Of a stretch of DNA of 64,000 nucleotides, positions 47,974 through 59,215 are shown one piece after another. Under the pieces are notes generated by a model. The model did not search any database, was not told the DNA's origin, and was given only the letters and a program-made list of their open reading frames with translations. This stretch comes from Bifidobacterium breve (GTDB lineage: Bacteria; Actinomycetota; Actinomycetes; Nanopelagicales; Nanopelagicaceae). The translations under genes and the position numbers were made by a program. The stretch lies in contig CAMCYS010000001.1 of the NCBI GenBank assembly GCA_945885625.1, forward strand, positions 352,242 through 416,241. Direction: 5' to 3'. Numbering within the stretch: the stretch's first letter is position 1; every line of letters begins with the position of its first letter.

Positions 47974-48696
47974 ATGGAACCGATCGCCGATAGTGAGATC
48001 AAGCGAGTTCTAGTTGTTTGTGCCCACCCAGATGATTCTGATTTCGGTGCATCAGGCACTATCGCGCAATGGGTCAAAGCTGGTATTGAGGTTGGTTACG
48101 TTCTCTGCACCAATGGCGATCAAGGTGGCGAAGAATCCGGAATTCCTTTGGCGGAAATGCCGCAAGTTCGTCAACGCGAACAACGCGACGCTGGCGCAGT
48201 AATTGGTGTCACAGATATTACATTTTTAAATTACCGCGATGGTTGGCTCGAACCCACAATTGCCTTACGTAAAGATATTGTTCGCGAGATTCGACGTTTT
48301 AAACCAGATCGCCTACTTTGTCAGAGTCCAGAACGAAATTGGGATCGCATTGGTGCCAGTCACCCTGATCACCTAGCTGCTGGTGAATCAGCAATTCAAG
48401 CAGTCTATCCAGATGCCCGAAATCCCTATGCTTTTACAGATTTAAAAGAAGCGGGCTTTGAACCTTGGCGGGTTAAAGAGATTTGGGTTATGGGCCATGC
48501 CCAACCAGATCATTGGGTAGATATTACTAAAACTTTTTCATTAAAAGTTAAGGTGCTTCAAGCTCATGCATCGCAAACTGCACACAATAAAGAGTTAGAG
48601 AATATGTTGCACGAATGGGGCATGCGCAATGCTGCTAATGGTGGCTTTGCTGATGGAGTTATTGCCGAAGCATTTAAGATTGTAAATACCAACTAA
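47974..48696 (+). CDS. PIG-L/LmbE family zinc deacetylase
   Basis: A 240-residue cytosolic zinc-dependent N-deacetylase family member. The metal motif AHPDDSDFGASGTIAQW, the NYRDGWLE strand and the later SHPDHLAAGESA zinc-His region are clear. Actinobacterial members include MshB and Mca of mycothiol metabolism as well as GlcNAc-derivative deacetylases; the sequence alone does not decide which. AAGGGAG lies upstream of ATG 47974. The stop overlaps the convergent cyclophilin gene by four bases. Confidence 0.88.
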   Translation: MEPIADSEIKRVLVVCAHPDDSDFGASGTIAQWVKAGIEVGYVLCTNGDQGGEESGIPLAEMPQVRQREQRDAGAVIGVTDITFLNYRDGWLEPTIALRKDIVREIRRFKPDRLLCQSPERNWDRIGASHPDHLAAGESAIQAVYPDARNPYAFTDLKEAGFEPWRVKEIWVMGHAQPDHWVDITKTFSLKVKVLQAHASQTAHNKELENMLHEWGMRNAANGGFADGVIAEAFKIVNTN

Positions 48697-49376
48697 CGAA
48701 CGATAACGCGGCGAATCTCAACTGATTGAATTGGGAAGCCGTCGCCGTTGTAATAATACTTACCATCTTGGCCTTGCTTAGCAGCCCCCGCAGCTGCAAT
48801 AGCTTTAAGAGTTTCTAAACCACTAGTGATGCGACCCCAGACGGTGTAATACGGCCTTAACTCTGAATCTTGATAAACAAAGAAGAACTGACTGCCATTT
48901 GTATTTTTGCCAGAGTTAGCCATTGCCAATGTTCCGGCTGGGTAGGTAATTGTCTGACCCACTGGCAAATTCTCATCTGATATTCCAGTCCAAGGCCGGC
49001 GGTTAAAGACTGGCCCACTCGTTCCTGATGCAGTTGGATCGCCACATTGAAGTACGTAGAGCCCTTGCGTAGTTAAGCGATGACAAAGAGTTGCGTTATA
49101 AAAACCTTTGCTAGCCAAAGTTGCTAGCGCAGTTAAAGTTTGTGGCGCTTTATCGCCCACAGTTTCCACCACAATATTTCCACAATTTGTAATGAAGGTG
49201 AATGTATTTGGCAAAACTTTAGCAATGGTTTTTGGTTGCGCAATTGATGGTGATGCGTGTGGCTTGGAGGTAGCTTTAGCACATCTCTTTACTGGCTCTT
49301 TAGGAGCTGCCGAAACTGGCGGCGTAAGTGAAACAGCCAGAACCATTGCGGTTGCGATAAGTAATGCGCGTTTCAT
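48693..49376 (-). CDS. Secreted cyclophilin-type peptidyl-prolyl isomerase
   Basis: A 227-residue exported protein with a signal peptide (about 1-23) and a Pro/Lys-rich linker, then a cyclophilin domain (about 55-225). The catalytic Arg lies in CHRLTT, the Gln in YVLQCGDP, and AMANSGKNTNGSQFFFVYQ is the active-site strand. Two cysteines within the domain core are unusual and could form a disulfide outside the cell. TATTCT eight bases before ATG 49376 suggests leaderless expression. It lies just downstream of guaA. Confidence 0.9.
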   Translation of the reverse strand: MKRALLIATAMVLAVSLTPPVSAAPKEPVKRCAKATSKPHASPSIAQPKTIAKVLPNTFTFITNCGNIVVETVGDKAPQTLTALATLASKGFYNATLCHRLTTQGLYVLQCGDPTASGTSGPVFNRRPWTGISDENLPVGQTITYPAGTLAMANSGKNTNGSQFFFVYQDSELRPYYTVWGRITSGLETLKAIAAAGAAKQGQDGKYYYNGDGFPIQSVEIRRVIVR

Positions 49377-49403
49377 AATGGCTAAGAATACCGATCGCTC
49401 GGC

Positions 49404-50948
49404 TTACTCCCACTCGATTGTTGCTGGGGGTTTGCTAGTAATATCCAGAGTCACCCGATTTACTTCGCGCACCTCGTTGGTGATACGCGTAGAAATCTTA
49501 GCTAGCACCTCGTAAGGCACGCGAGACCAGTCGGCGGTCATGGCATCTTCGCTCGATACTGGGCGCAGCACAATTGGGTGGCCATAAGTACGACCATCGC
49601 CCTGTACACCGACGCTGCGAACATCAGCTAATAGAACTACTGGGCACTGCCAAATTTCGCGATCAAGGCCCGCCGCCTTTAACTCCTCGCGAGCAATGGC
49701 ATCGGCCTCGCGCAAAATTTCTAGACGTTCAGCCGTTACTTCGCCAATGATGCGAATACCGAGGCCCGGCCCAGGGAAAGGTTGGCGCCAAATAATTGCT
49801 TCAGGTAAACCTAACTGCAGACCTACTTGGCGAACCTCATCTTTAAACAAAGTACGTAGCGGTTCGATTAACTTAAATTTAAGATCAGCTGGCAAGCCAC
49901 CTACATTGTGGTGCGATTTTATATTTGCGGTACCTTCACCGCCACCAGACTCAACTACATCTGGATAAAGCGTGCCTTGTACTAAGAACTCAACGTCTCC
50001 GCCAGCTGCGATATCTCGAGCGGCTGCTTCGAAGGAACGAATAAATTCGCGCCCAATAATCTTTCGCTTTGTTTCTGGGTCGGTAATCCCAGCAAGTGCG
50101 CTCATGAATTGTTCTTTGGCATCGACCACAACTAAAGCAACCCCAGTTGCTGCGACAAAGTCACGTTCAACTTGTTCAGATTCACCTTTGCGCAACAAAC
50201 CATGATCGACGAATACACAAGTTAATTGGTTTCCGACCGCTGCTTGAATAATTGCGGCAGCTACTGCTGAATCAACGCCACCAGATAAACCGCAAATAAC
50301 TCGCTTCTCACCGATGACTGTTTTTGCTTTAGCAATTTCGGTTGCCGCGATATTTTCCGAAGTCCAAGTTGGTTGGCAACCAGCAATCTCAATTAACCAT
50401 CGTTTTAAAATCACTTGGCCGTGTTCAGAGTGCAGAACTTCTGGGTGGAACTGAACACCAGATAACTTTCCATCGCTACTTTCAAAGGCGGCAATTGGGG
50501 TATCGGCAGTAACTGCGCAGATAGTGAAACCAGCTGGCGCTGTTGTAACAGCATCGCCATGGCTCATCCAGACGTTTTGTTTAACTGGCAGGCCAGCAAA
50601 TAATTTTGCACTTGTTGTGGCGGTAATTTCAGTGCGGCCGAATTCTGATTTTCCAGTTTGGCTAACTACGCCGCCCAGAGCCGCGGCCATTGCTTGAAAG
50701 CCATAACAAATACCGAATACTGGAATACCTAATTGCAGAATACTTTCATCGAACTTAGGCGCCCCTGGTGCATAAACGCTGGAAGGGCCACCCGACAAAA
50801 TAATGGCACTTGGCGCTTTGGCGGTTATTTCAGCCGCGGTAATTGATGAAGGTACGATCTCGGAGAAAACATTGGCTTCGCGAACCCGACGCGCAATCAA
50901 CTGCGCATACTGCGCACCAAAATCAAGAACAAGTACTGGATTAGCCAC
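49404..50948 (-). CDS. guaA: GMP synthase (glutamine-hydrolysing)
   Basis: A 514-residue two-domain amidotransferase converting XMP to GMP. The class I glutaminase domain has [10 protein letters not shown] (catalytic Cys) and the [11 protein letters not shown]is-x-Glu; the ATP pyrophosphatase domain has [15 protein letters not shown]; the dimerisation domain ends with [11 protein letters not shown]. The start is GTG 50948, overlapping the guaB3 stop by eight bases (GTGGCTAA). Longer frames use codons inside guaB3 and lack the family N-terminus. Confidence 0.96.
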   Translation of the reverse strand: MANPVLVLDFGAQYAQLIARRVREANVFSEIVPSSITAAEITAKAPSAIILSGGPSSVYAPGAPKFDESILQLGIPVFGICYGFQAMAAALGGVVSQTGKSEFGRTEITATTSAKLFAGLPVKQNVWMSHGDAVTTAPAGFTICAVTADTPIAAFESSDGKLSGVQFHPEVLHSEHGQVILKRWLIEIAGCQPTWTSENIAATEIAKAKTVIGEKRVICGLSGGVDSAVAAAIIQAAVGNQLTCVFVDHGLLRKGESEQVERDFVAATGVALVVVDAKEQFMSALAGITDPETKRKIIGREFIRSFEAAARDIAAGGDVEFLVQGTLYPDVVESGGGEGTANIKSHHNVGGLPADLKFKLIEPLRTLFKDEVRQVGLQLGLPEAIIWRQPFPGPGLGIRIIGEVTAERLEILREADAIAREELKAAGLDREIWQCPVVLLADVRSVGVQGDGRTYGHPIVLRPVSSEDAMTADWSRVPYEVLAKISTRITNEVREVNRVTLDITSKPPATIEWE

Positions 50949-52053
50949 GATTAATGAGTACCTCGACGCGCTGGAATTCCTTAACATCGGAATATCCGCA
51001 AGTAGCCATTGCGCGGCGAAGAGCACCGAATAAGTTCATGGAGCCATCAGAAGTACTAGATGGTCCAAGCAGAATTTCTTCGAGAGTGCCTACAGTGCCA
51101 ACTGCGACGCGTTCACCACGAGGTAGCACGGCGTGATGAGCTTCAGAACCCCAGTGCCAACCTAAGCCAGGAGCTTCAATTGCTTTTGCCAATGGCGAAC
51201 CCATCATTACCGCATCAGCGCCCATTGCAATTGCTTTTGCGATATCACCACTGCGACCAACACCACCGTCGGCAATTACATGCACATAACGGCCGCCGGA
51301 TTCATCGAGATATTCGCGACGAGCGGAGGCAACTTCGGCAACGGCAGATGCCATCGGAACTTGGATACCTAAAACTTTGCGTGTGGTGTGAGCAGCTCCG
51401 CCGCCGAAGCCAACTAGAACGCCAGCAGCACCTGCGCGCATTAAGTGCAGCGCACCAGTTGCAGTAGCAACACCGCCAACAATTACCGGTACATCGAGTT
51501 CATAAATAAACTTCTTCAAGTTAAGGGCATCATCACGAGTTGCTACATGCTCAGCGCTAACTGTGGTTCCGCGAATAACGAAAATATCTACCCCAGCTTC
51601 AACAACTGCCTTGTGTAGCTCAGCCGTACGTTGCGGTGAAAGCGAGGCCGCAACCGTTACGCCAGCTTCACGGATTTGTTTAATGCGTTCTTTAATCAGC
51701 GCTGGTTGAATAGGGGCGCTGTAAAGTTCCTGCATGCGCCGAGTTGCCTGCGCCTCAGGCATCGAGGCAATTTCACCTAACTGTATGCGAGGATCTTGAT
51801 ATCTAGTCCAGAGACCTTCGAGGTTTAGAACACCTAGGCCACCTAACTTGCCGATCGCAATGGCAGTTTGCGGTGAAACTACCGAATCCATCGGAGCTGC
51901 CAACATGGGTAAATCAAATTTATAAGCATCTATCTGCCATGAAGTAGAAACGTCTTCAGGGTCGCGAGTACGTCGTGAAGGCACGATCGCAATATCGTCA
52001 AATGAATAAGCCTGGCGGGCGCGCTTGCCGGGTGCAATTTCAATCTCGAACAT
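50941..52053 (-). CDS. guaB3: GuaB3-family IMP dehydrogenase-like protein
   Basis: A 370-residue TIM-barrel protein of the GuaB3 group, without CBS domains. The N-terminal [20 protein letters not shown] and the [30 protein letters not shown] region are typical. In place of the canonical IMPDH catalytic loop with its Cys, it has [15 protein letters not shown] (about 215-229), so the nucleophile is absent. Mycobacteria and Streptomyces also carry guaB3 beside guaB; activity in this subfamily is debated. It starts ten bases after the guaB stop and overlaps guaA. Confidence 0.92.
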   Translation of the reverse strand: MFEIEIAPGKRARQAYSFDDIAIVPSRRTRDPEDVSTSWQIDAYKFDLPMLAAPMDSVVSPQTAIAIGKLGGLGVLNLEGLWTRYQDPRIQLGEIASMPEAQATRRMQELYSAPIQPALIKERIKQIREAGVTVAASLSPQRTAELHKAVVEAGVDIFVIRGTTVSAEHVATRDDALNLKKFIYELDVPVIVGGVATATGALHLMRAGAAGVLVGFGGGAAHTTRKVLGIQVPMASAVAEVASARREYLDESGGRYVHVIADGGVGRSGDIAKAIAMGADAVMMGSPLAKAIEAPGLGWHWGSEAHHAVLPRGERVAVGTVGTLEEILLGPSSTSDGSMNLFGALRRAMATCGYSDVKEFQRVEVLINRG

Positions 52054-52063
52054 TTACTTAGCC

Positions 52064-53206
<1,143 letters not shown>

Positions 53207-53218
53207 CTAACGGCTCTT

Positions 53219-54094
53219 TTAGGCCCCGATTGCCTGCGTAATTTCCTCACATGCGTGTTGTAAATCAGTTGCAACCGTTACTTCGCCACATTGTTTTGGA
53301 TTCCAGCCCGGCCCGCCCAGAATAATTCGGGGCGCGGGGCGCACAGAAGGTAATTCTTCGAAGAATCGTGGATCGCCATTTTCAGATAATTGCGCCCAGA
53401 GAAACAGCGCCGGCGGTGCTGACTTATTGATGACTCCGCAAAGAGCAGAAACTGGAGTGCGCGCACCTAAGAAATTACTAGAAATTTCGCGTTCAGCTAG
53501 AGCAGCTGCGAGTGCGTGTAGCGCTAGCGAATGTAATTCTTCGCCAACGCACGCTAATAAAACTGGCCGTGCATTAACAGCCTCAAATTCTTCCGGCACA
53601 GATTCGCGCAAGACGGTCTTGATTAATTCAGACATCATGTGTTCGATCTCAATACCTTCGCCAGTTTTTGCCCAGCTATCACCGATGTGAATTAAGACTG
53701 GCACTATGACGTTCTGCCAGCAGTTAATTACGCCGTTTTTCATCAATTCTTGCCGGAGTGCTTGCAGCACAAAATCACGATCAAGAGATTCAGCTGCGCG
53801 ACATAGTGCGGCCACTAATTCTTCAGCAATTACAATCTCAGAAACTAACTCAGGAATTGAAAACTCACCCTGATGTGCTTTAGCTCTTTGGGCGGCATCA
53901 CTCGGCGCTACCCCAGAGGTAATTAATCGGCGCATCATTACTAATCTGGCGACATCAGCTCGCGAGTATCGGCGATGGCTACCCTCAATGTGTTCAGTCG
54001 GCCCAAGGCCATAACGGCGATCCCAGGTCCGCAAAGTTGCCGGCGCTACGCCAATTTGGCGGGCTAAGGCGGCTACGGTCAGGGGTTGATCCAT
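53219..54094 (-). CDS. MerR-type regulator with CarH-like adenosylcobalamin-binding domain
   Basis: A 291-residue transcription factor. A MerR winged helix-turn-helix (about 4-60, LTVAALARQIGVAPATLRTWDRRYG) precedes a four-helix light-sensing/cap region and a Rossmann B12-binding domain (about 176-288). The cap carries Trp141-x9-Glu151-His152, the W-x9-EH signature of CarH/LitR photoreceptors, and His188 (GEELH) fits the lower axial cobalt ligand, 36 residues later as in CarH (35). The residue after the Trp, His132 in Thermus CarH, is Ala142 here. GTG 54130 is an alternative start adding 12 residues. It is divergent from whiB and lies upstream of guaB. Ligand and light response are inferred. 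Confidence 0.83.
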   Translation of the reverse strand: MDQPLTVAALARQIGVAPATLRTWDRRYGLGPTEHIEGSHRRYSRADVARLVMMRRLITSGVAPSDAAQRAKAHQGEFSIPELVSEIVIAEELVAALCRAAESLDRDFVLQALRQELMKNGVINCWQNVIVPVLIHIGDSWAKTGEGIEIEHMMSELIKTVLRESVPEEFEAVNARPVLLACVGEELHSLALHALAAALAEREISSNFLGARTPVSALCGVINKSAPPALFLWAQLSENGDPRFFEELPSVRPAPRIILGGPGWNPKQCGEVTVATDLQHACEEITQAIGA

Positions 54095-54130
54095 GCCCCA
54101 ATCTTCGGGGGTAAGTGAGATTCGTGCCAC

Positions 54131-54243
54131 TTGAGTACGCTCAAATACGGCTCAAAACGAATAATTTGGCGTTAGGTACTTGAACAACCTATGAAGCGGT
54201 TGTAGGGTTCGGTTCTCAAGTAAATAAGACGTTTGGAGGAACC
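54131..54243 (+). promoter_or_regulatory. Divergent promoter region between the MerR-type gene and whiB
   Basis: For whiB, TTGAAC (54180-54185) and TAGGGT (54203-54208) are 17 bases apart. A 6-bp inverted repeat ACAACC-N8-GGTTGT (54184-54203) fills that spacer, where MerR proteins usually bind. The hexamer ACTTGA appears three times (54129-54134, 54178-54183 and inverted at 54216-54221), and TTGAG-N4-CTCAA lies at 54131-54144. A weak opposite promoter (GAACAA 54182-54187 and CGAATA 54158-54163 read on the minus strand) could serve the regulator. GGAGG precedes the whiB ATG. Binding is not shown. Confidence 0.5.
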
Positions 54244-54546
54244 ATGAGCGAAGTATCTAGATTACCGAAACCAGTTGTTGAAAACTGGAACTGGCAGCAA
54301 GAGGGTTCCTGCCGTGAGCTGCCCTCCGAAATGTTCTTTCACCCAGATGGTGAACGCGGGCCGCGTCGCCGCAATCGCGAGAATGTGGCCAAAGCCGTCT
54401 GCTTTAGTTGCCCAGTCCTTGAAGCATGCCGCAAGCACGCACTTGCTGTTCAAGAGCCATATGGAATCTGGGGCGGTCTCTCTGAAGATGACCGCGTCGC
54501 AATTCTGGAACGTGCCGGTGCCTTGCCACTTTCAACAGCTAGCTAA
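54244..54546 (+). CDS. whiB: WhiB-family iron-sulfur transcription regulator
   Basis: A 100-residue Wbl protein. Four cysteines (Cys23, Cys53, Cys56, Cys62; C-x29-C-x2-C-x5-C) bind a [4Fe-4S] cluster sensitive to oxygen or NO, and the GIWGG turn (74-78) contacts the sigma factor. The position between the guaB block and groEL matches mycobacterial whiB3, so orthology to WhiB3 is plausible but not proven. A GGAGG site lies just before ATG 54244. It is convergent with groEL across a shared terminator and divergent from the B12-type MerR regulator. Confidence 0.95.
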   Translation: MSEVSRLPKPVVENWNWQQEGSCRELPSEMFFHPDGERGPRRRNRENVAKAVCFSCPVLEACRKHALAVQEPYGIWGGLSEDDRVAILERAGALPLSTAS

Positions 54547-54568
54547 ATATTGATTAAGCCCCGAAAAT

Positions 54569-54600
54569 AAAAAACCCGCCGAAGCTTCGGCGGGTTTTTT
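54569..54600. terminator. Bidirectional intrinsic terminator between whiB and groEL
   Basis: A 10-bp perfect GC-rich palindrome (54575-54584 with 54585-54594) is flanked by six A and six T. It ends whiB on the plus strand and groEL on the minus strand. Confidence 0.93.
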
Positions 54601-54629
54601 ATCTCTAATTATTGCTAGTGCGAGACAAA

Positions 54630-56566
<1,937 letters not shown>

Positions 56567-56608
56567 GATTAGAGCTCCTTTTAAAATCGAATTCACAAGA
56601 GCCTGCAA

Positions 56609-56635
56609 TTAGCAGACTCGGGTCTTGAGTGCTAA
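56609..56635 (-). promoter_or_regulatory. CIRCE-like HrcA operator upstream of groES
   Basis: The plus-strand sequence TTAGCAGAC-N9-GAGTGCTAA (56609-56635) matches the CIRCE consensus TTAGCACTC-N9-GAGTGCTAA at 16 of 18 arm positions; both mismatches are in one arm. It lies 42 bases upstream of the groES ATG and just downstream of a promoter, the usual place for HrcA repression of chaperonin genes. hrcA itself is not in this window. Confidence 0.87.
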
Positions 56636-56640
56636 CGCCA

Positions 56641-56669
56641 AGCCTATGCTGGGCTATTCCCGCGATCAA
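56641..56669 (-). promoter_or_regulatory. groES-groEL promoter
   Basis: On the minus strand TTGATC (56664-56669) and TAGGCT (56641-56646) are exactly 17 bases apart, a good vegetative promoter. The -10 element ends five bases before the CIRCE-like operator, so a bound repressor would cover the transcription start. Confidence 0.75.
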
Positions 56670-56687
56670 ATCGAGAGCAACGCAGAA

Positions 56688-57719
56688 TTAGAGAGAAATG
56701 CGGGTGACTGGCAGGCTGGAGTGAGCGTCAAAGGCGATGGGGCTGGCTGGTCTGCCAGCACTGACCATAAGTGAGCCTAAAGCGGCGACCATGGCCCCGT
56801 TATCGGTGCATAGACCAGGGCTGGGAATTCGAAGCGTTATGCCTTGGGCGGCGCAGCGCTCGGTGGCCACCTGACGAAGGCGTGAGTTAGCCGCTACCCC
56901 GCCGGCAATGACCAGTGAATTGATGTCGGTTTTCTTAGCTGCCGCAATTGCTTTGAGCAGCAAGACATCGACGATGGCTTCTTGGAATGAGGCTGCCACA
57001 TCGCCTTTGGCATATGACGGAGTTGCTTCTAAATATCGAGCAACTGCGGTCTTTAAGCCAGAGAAGGAGAATTCGAAAGGCCGAGATTCCCAATCTTTAC
57101 TAGTGGTTAATCCGCGTGGAAAATCAATTGCTGTAGCACTGCCAGTTTTGGAAATGCGATCTATCGCTGGGCCACCTGGAAAACCTAAATCCATAATGCG
57201 CGCGATTTTGTCGAAGGCTTCACCGGCGGCATCATCCATAGTTTCGCCAAGTTTAATTATTTCATCAGTTATGTCATTAACTTGCAATAACGATGAGTGA
57301 CCACCGCTAACCAACAAAGCAATAGTTGGTTCGGCTGGTAAGTCATGCGTCAAGTGATCAACGCTAACGTGTGCGGCCAAATGATTAACCCCATAAATGG
57401 GTTTATCAATGGCAAGCGCTAAGCCAGCAGCTGCTGAAGTTCCGACCAGGAGCGCACCAACTAAACCAGGACCGGCAGTAACTGCAACTGCATCTAAATC
57501 GCTCAAGGAAATCTTTGCTTGTGCCATCGCTTCTTTAAGCGCAGGTCGCATTGCTTCCAGATGCGCCCGCGATGCAACTTCAGGCACGACTCCCCCAAAA
57601 CGCGCATGCTCCTCCACACTTGAAGCAATTACATTTGCCAACAACTTGCGACCACGCACAATGCCGATCGCAGTTTCATCACAGGAAGTTTCAATACCAA
57701 GAACTAACGCCTCACTCAT
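56688..57719 (-). CDS. tsaD: tRNA N6-threonylcarbamoyladenosine synthase subunit TsaD
   Basis: A 343-residue ASKHA-fold enzyme that transfers threonylcarbamoyl to A37 of ANN-decoding tRNAs. The start [15 protein letters not shown], the metal-binding [11 protein letters not shown] and the [10 protein letters not shown] nucleotide loop are clear, followed by [11 protein letters not shown] and [12 protein letters not shown]. It overlaps rimI by four bases, completing the tsaE-tsaB-rimI-tsaD order typical of Actinobacteria. Confidence 0.96.
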   Translation of the reverse strand: MSEALVLGIETSCDETAIGIVRGRKLLANVIASSVEEHARFGGVVPEVASRAHLEAMRPALKEAMAQAKISLSDLDAVAVTAGPGLVGALLVGTSAAAGLALAIDKPIYGVNHLAAHVSVDHLTHDLPAEPTIALLVSGGHSSLLQVNDITDEIIKLGETMDDAAGEAFDKIARIMDLGFPGGPAIDRISKTGSATAIDFPRGLTTSKDWESRPFEFSFSGLKTAVARYLEATPSYAKGDVAASFQEAIVDVLLLKAIAAAKKTDINSLVIAGGVAANSRLRQVATERCAAQGITLRIPSPGLCTDNGAMVAALGSLMVSAGRPASPIAFDAHSSLPVTRISL

Positions 57720-58168
57720 TTAAGTTCCTTGCGCATAACTAAGGCATCAACACCAAGCGCGTAGTAATTCGCTCTGGTTGAAATCTTCTCGTAACTAACA
57801 AGTTCATATAACCGAATTGCGGCTTCGTTTTTAGTATCAACTTCAAGAATTACTTCAGTTGCACCGACTTCTTTGGCCCAACTTTCTAGCTTGACCAACA
57901 TGGATTGCGCAATACCTTGACCTCTAAAGTCAGGTAAAACCGCGATAGTTAGCAGATCGGCCGGCACGCCAGGGGCCACAACCATGATGCCGGCATAACC
58001 AACAACTGAGCCCTCACTAATCGCCAAGCAGAATTGCCTACTTGTGCCAATGCCAGCAATCTCTTCTTTAAATTGCGCTTGCGACCATGGGTAATCTGGA
58101 AACAAAGTGCGCTCTAGTGAAGTCAGCACTGGCAGATCCAGTGCGGTTGGTTGGCGAAAGGTAATCAT
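57716..58168 (-). CDS. rimI: GNAT N-acetyltransferase, ribosomal protein alanine acetyltransferase-like
   Basis: A 150-residue acetyltransferase with a GNAT fold. The acetyl-CoA pyrophosphate loop is [12 protein letters not shown], preceded by the [20 protein letters not shown] strand and followed by [20 protein letters not shown]. RimI acetylates the N-terminus of ribosomal protein S18; in Actinobacteria it may act on other N-termini. It is co-translated with tsaB and tsaD. Confidence 0.92.
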   Translation of the reverse strand: MITFRQPTALDLPVLTSLERTLFPDYPWSQAQFKEEIAGIGTSRQFCLAISEGSVVGYAGIMVVAPGVPADLLTIAVLPDFRGQGIAQSMLVKLESWAKEVGATEVILEVDTKNEAAIRLYELVSYEKISTRANYYALGVDALVMRKELK

Positions 58169-58704
58169 TTGCGATCCGCCGTAGCAACTGCGTCTGGACG
58201 ACGCAAATAGATTGGTTCGTTAAATTCGTCAGCTATTTCGGCAAAGTACTTTGGATCTGGAAAAAGATCACTAACTACTTTGATTCTGCGAGCTGCGACC
58301 ACAGCAGGTAAGTCAACCGCAGGACCTGCAACGCGAACTCCATCGGTGTAACGCGCCCAATAAACTTCCTTGCGCCTGGCATCAATTGTCACAATGAAAT
58401 CTGACTCATCAACTTGCGCCGCAATGGCATCTAGCGAACAGAATCCACGTACCGGAATATTTCGAGCCCAAGCAAAAGTTTGCGCAAAGGTGATTCCAAC
58501 TCGCAACCCCGTATATGGACCTGGACCCATACCAACTAAGACTTCAGTTATCTCACGATTCTTTATCGCCACTTGAACCAATTCAGGAAGTGCAGGCCCA
58601 TGTGACATAGCGCCATCACGTGATTCACTAAATACAGCTTCGCCATTTTCAATTATTACTACTGAAGTTCGAGAGGCTGCAGTATCGATCGCCAAAATAC
58701 TCAT
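58165..58704 (-). CDS. tsaB: tRNA threonylcarbamoyladenosine biosynthesis protein TsaB
   Basis: A 179-residue TsaD paralogue that serves as the scaffold of the t6A complex. It begins MSILAIDTAASRTSVVI and has the GPGPYTGLRVGITFAQTFA motif; the C-terminal half is truncated relative to TsaD, as usual. ATG 58704 overlaps the tsaE stop (ATGA). A longer frame from a TTG codon is less likely. Confidence 0.93.
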   Translation of the reverse strand: MSILAIDTAASRTSVVIIENGEAVFSESRDGAMSHGPALPELVQVAIKNREITEVLVGMGPGPYTGLRVGITFAQTFAWARNIPVRGFCSLDAIAAQVDESDFIVTIDARRKEVYWARYTDGVRVAGPAVDLPAVVAARRIKVVSDLFPDPKYFAEIADEFNEPIYLRRPDAVATADRK

Positions 58705-59141
58705 AGCGTGAAACCAGCCCAACGCGCCCCGATGCCAACGGCACTTACCTGTCGAACTTCTTCGGTGCGATCAATATTTATTTCTAGCCGCTGATCAGAT
58801 AACCGAGCAGCTTCGGCCCCGCCCCATTCAACAACGGTTACTGAATCGCAAAGAGCTGAATCAAGATCTAAATCATCTAGAAATAAATTAGCTTGACCAT
58901 CAATTAGTAATCGATAAGCATCAACATGAATTAGCGGCAATGCACCTAAGTGGACTCGGGAAATTACAAAAGTGGGCGAGGTGATGCCAGTAATACCTAG
59001 AGCGCTACCAATACCTTGAGTTAAAAGGGTTTTGCCGGCTCCCAGTGGGCCATTTAAAAGGATTAGATCACCGGTTTTTAGTTTAGCCCCCAGCTTGGCC
59101 CCCAGAGCAAACATCTCAGCCGGGGTGGCAATTGCGAGCAT
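58701..59141 (-). CDS. tsaE: tRNA threonylcarbamoyladenosine biosynthesis ATPase TsaE
   Basis: A 146-residue P-loop ATPase of the t6A pathway. Walker A is LNGPLGAGKTLLTQGIG, followed by TSPTFVISRVH and the HVDAYRL strand, with VVEWG later. TAGCCT lies six bases before ATG 59141 and no Shine-Dalgarno is visible, consistent with a leaderless transcript that starts the tsaE-tsaB-rimI-tsaD operon. Neighbouring alr, found here in mycobacteria, is absent. Confidence 0.94.
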   Translation of the reverse strand: MLAIATPAEMFALGAKLGAKLKTGDLILLNGPLGAGKTLLTQGIGSALGITGITSPTFVISRVHLGALPLIHVDAYRLLIDGQANLFLDDLDLDSALCDSVTVVEWGGAEAARLSDQRLEINIDRTEEVRQVSAVGIGARWAGFTL

Positions 59142-59154
59142 TGGGAAAGGCTAC

Positions 59155-59198
59155 CGAGTAAAAAGGAATCAGGGCCCGAGTTGCCTCGGGCCCTGATT
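59155..59198 (-). terminator. Intrinsic terminator after the secreted hydrolase gene
   Basis: A perfect 14-bp stem (59167-59180 with 59185-59198) with a four-base loop is followed on the minus strand by CC and a run of five T. It ends transcription of the hydrolase/importer operon 18 bases past the stop codon and insulates tsaE. Confidence 0.9.
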
Positions 59199-59215
59199 TA
59201 TTACTTATTTCTCTG

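Noticed and set aside
54569..54600. CRISPR-like or mobile-element palindrome
   Set aside because: It is a single GC-rich hairpin flanked by A and T runs between convergent genes, a bidirectional terminator.
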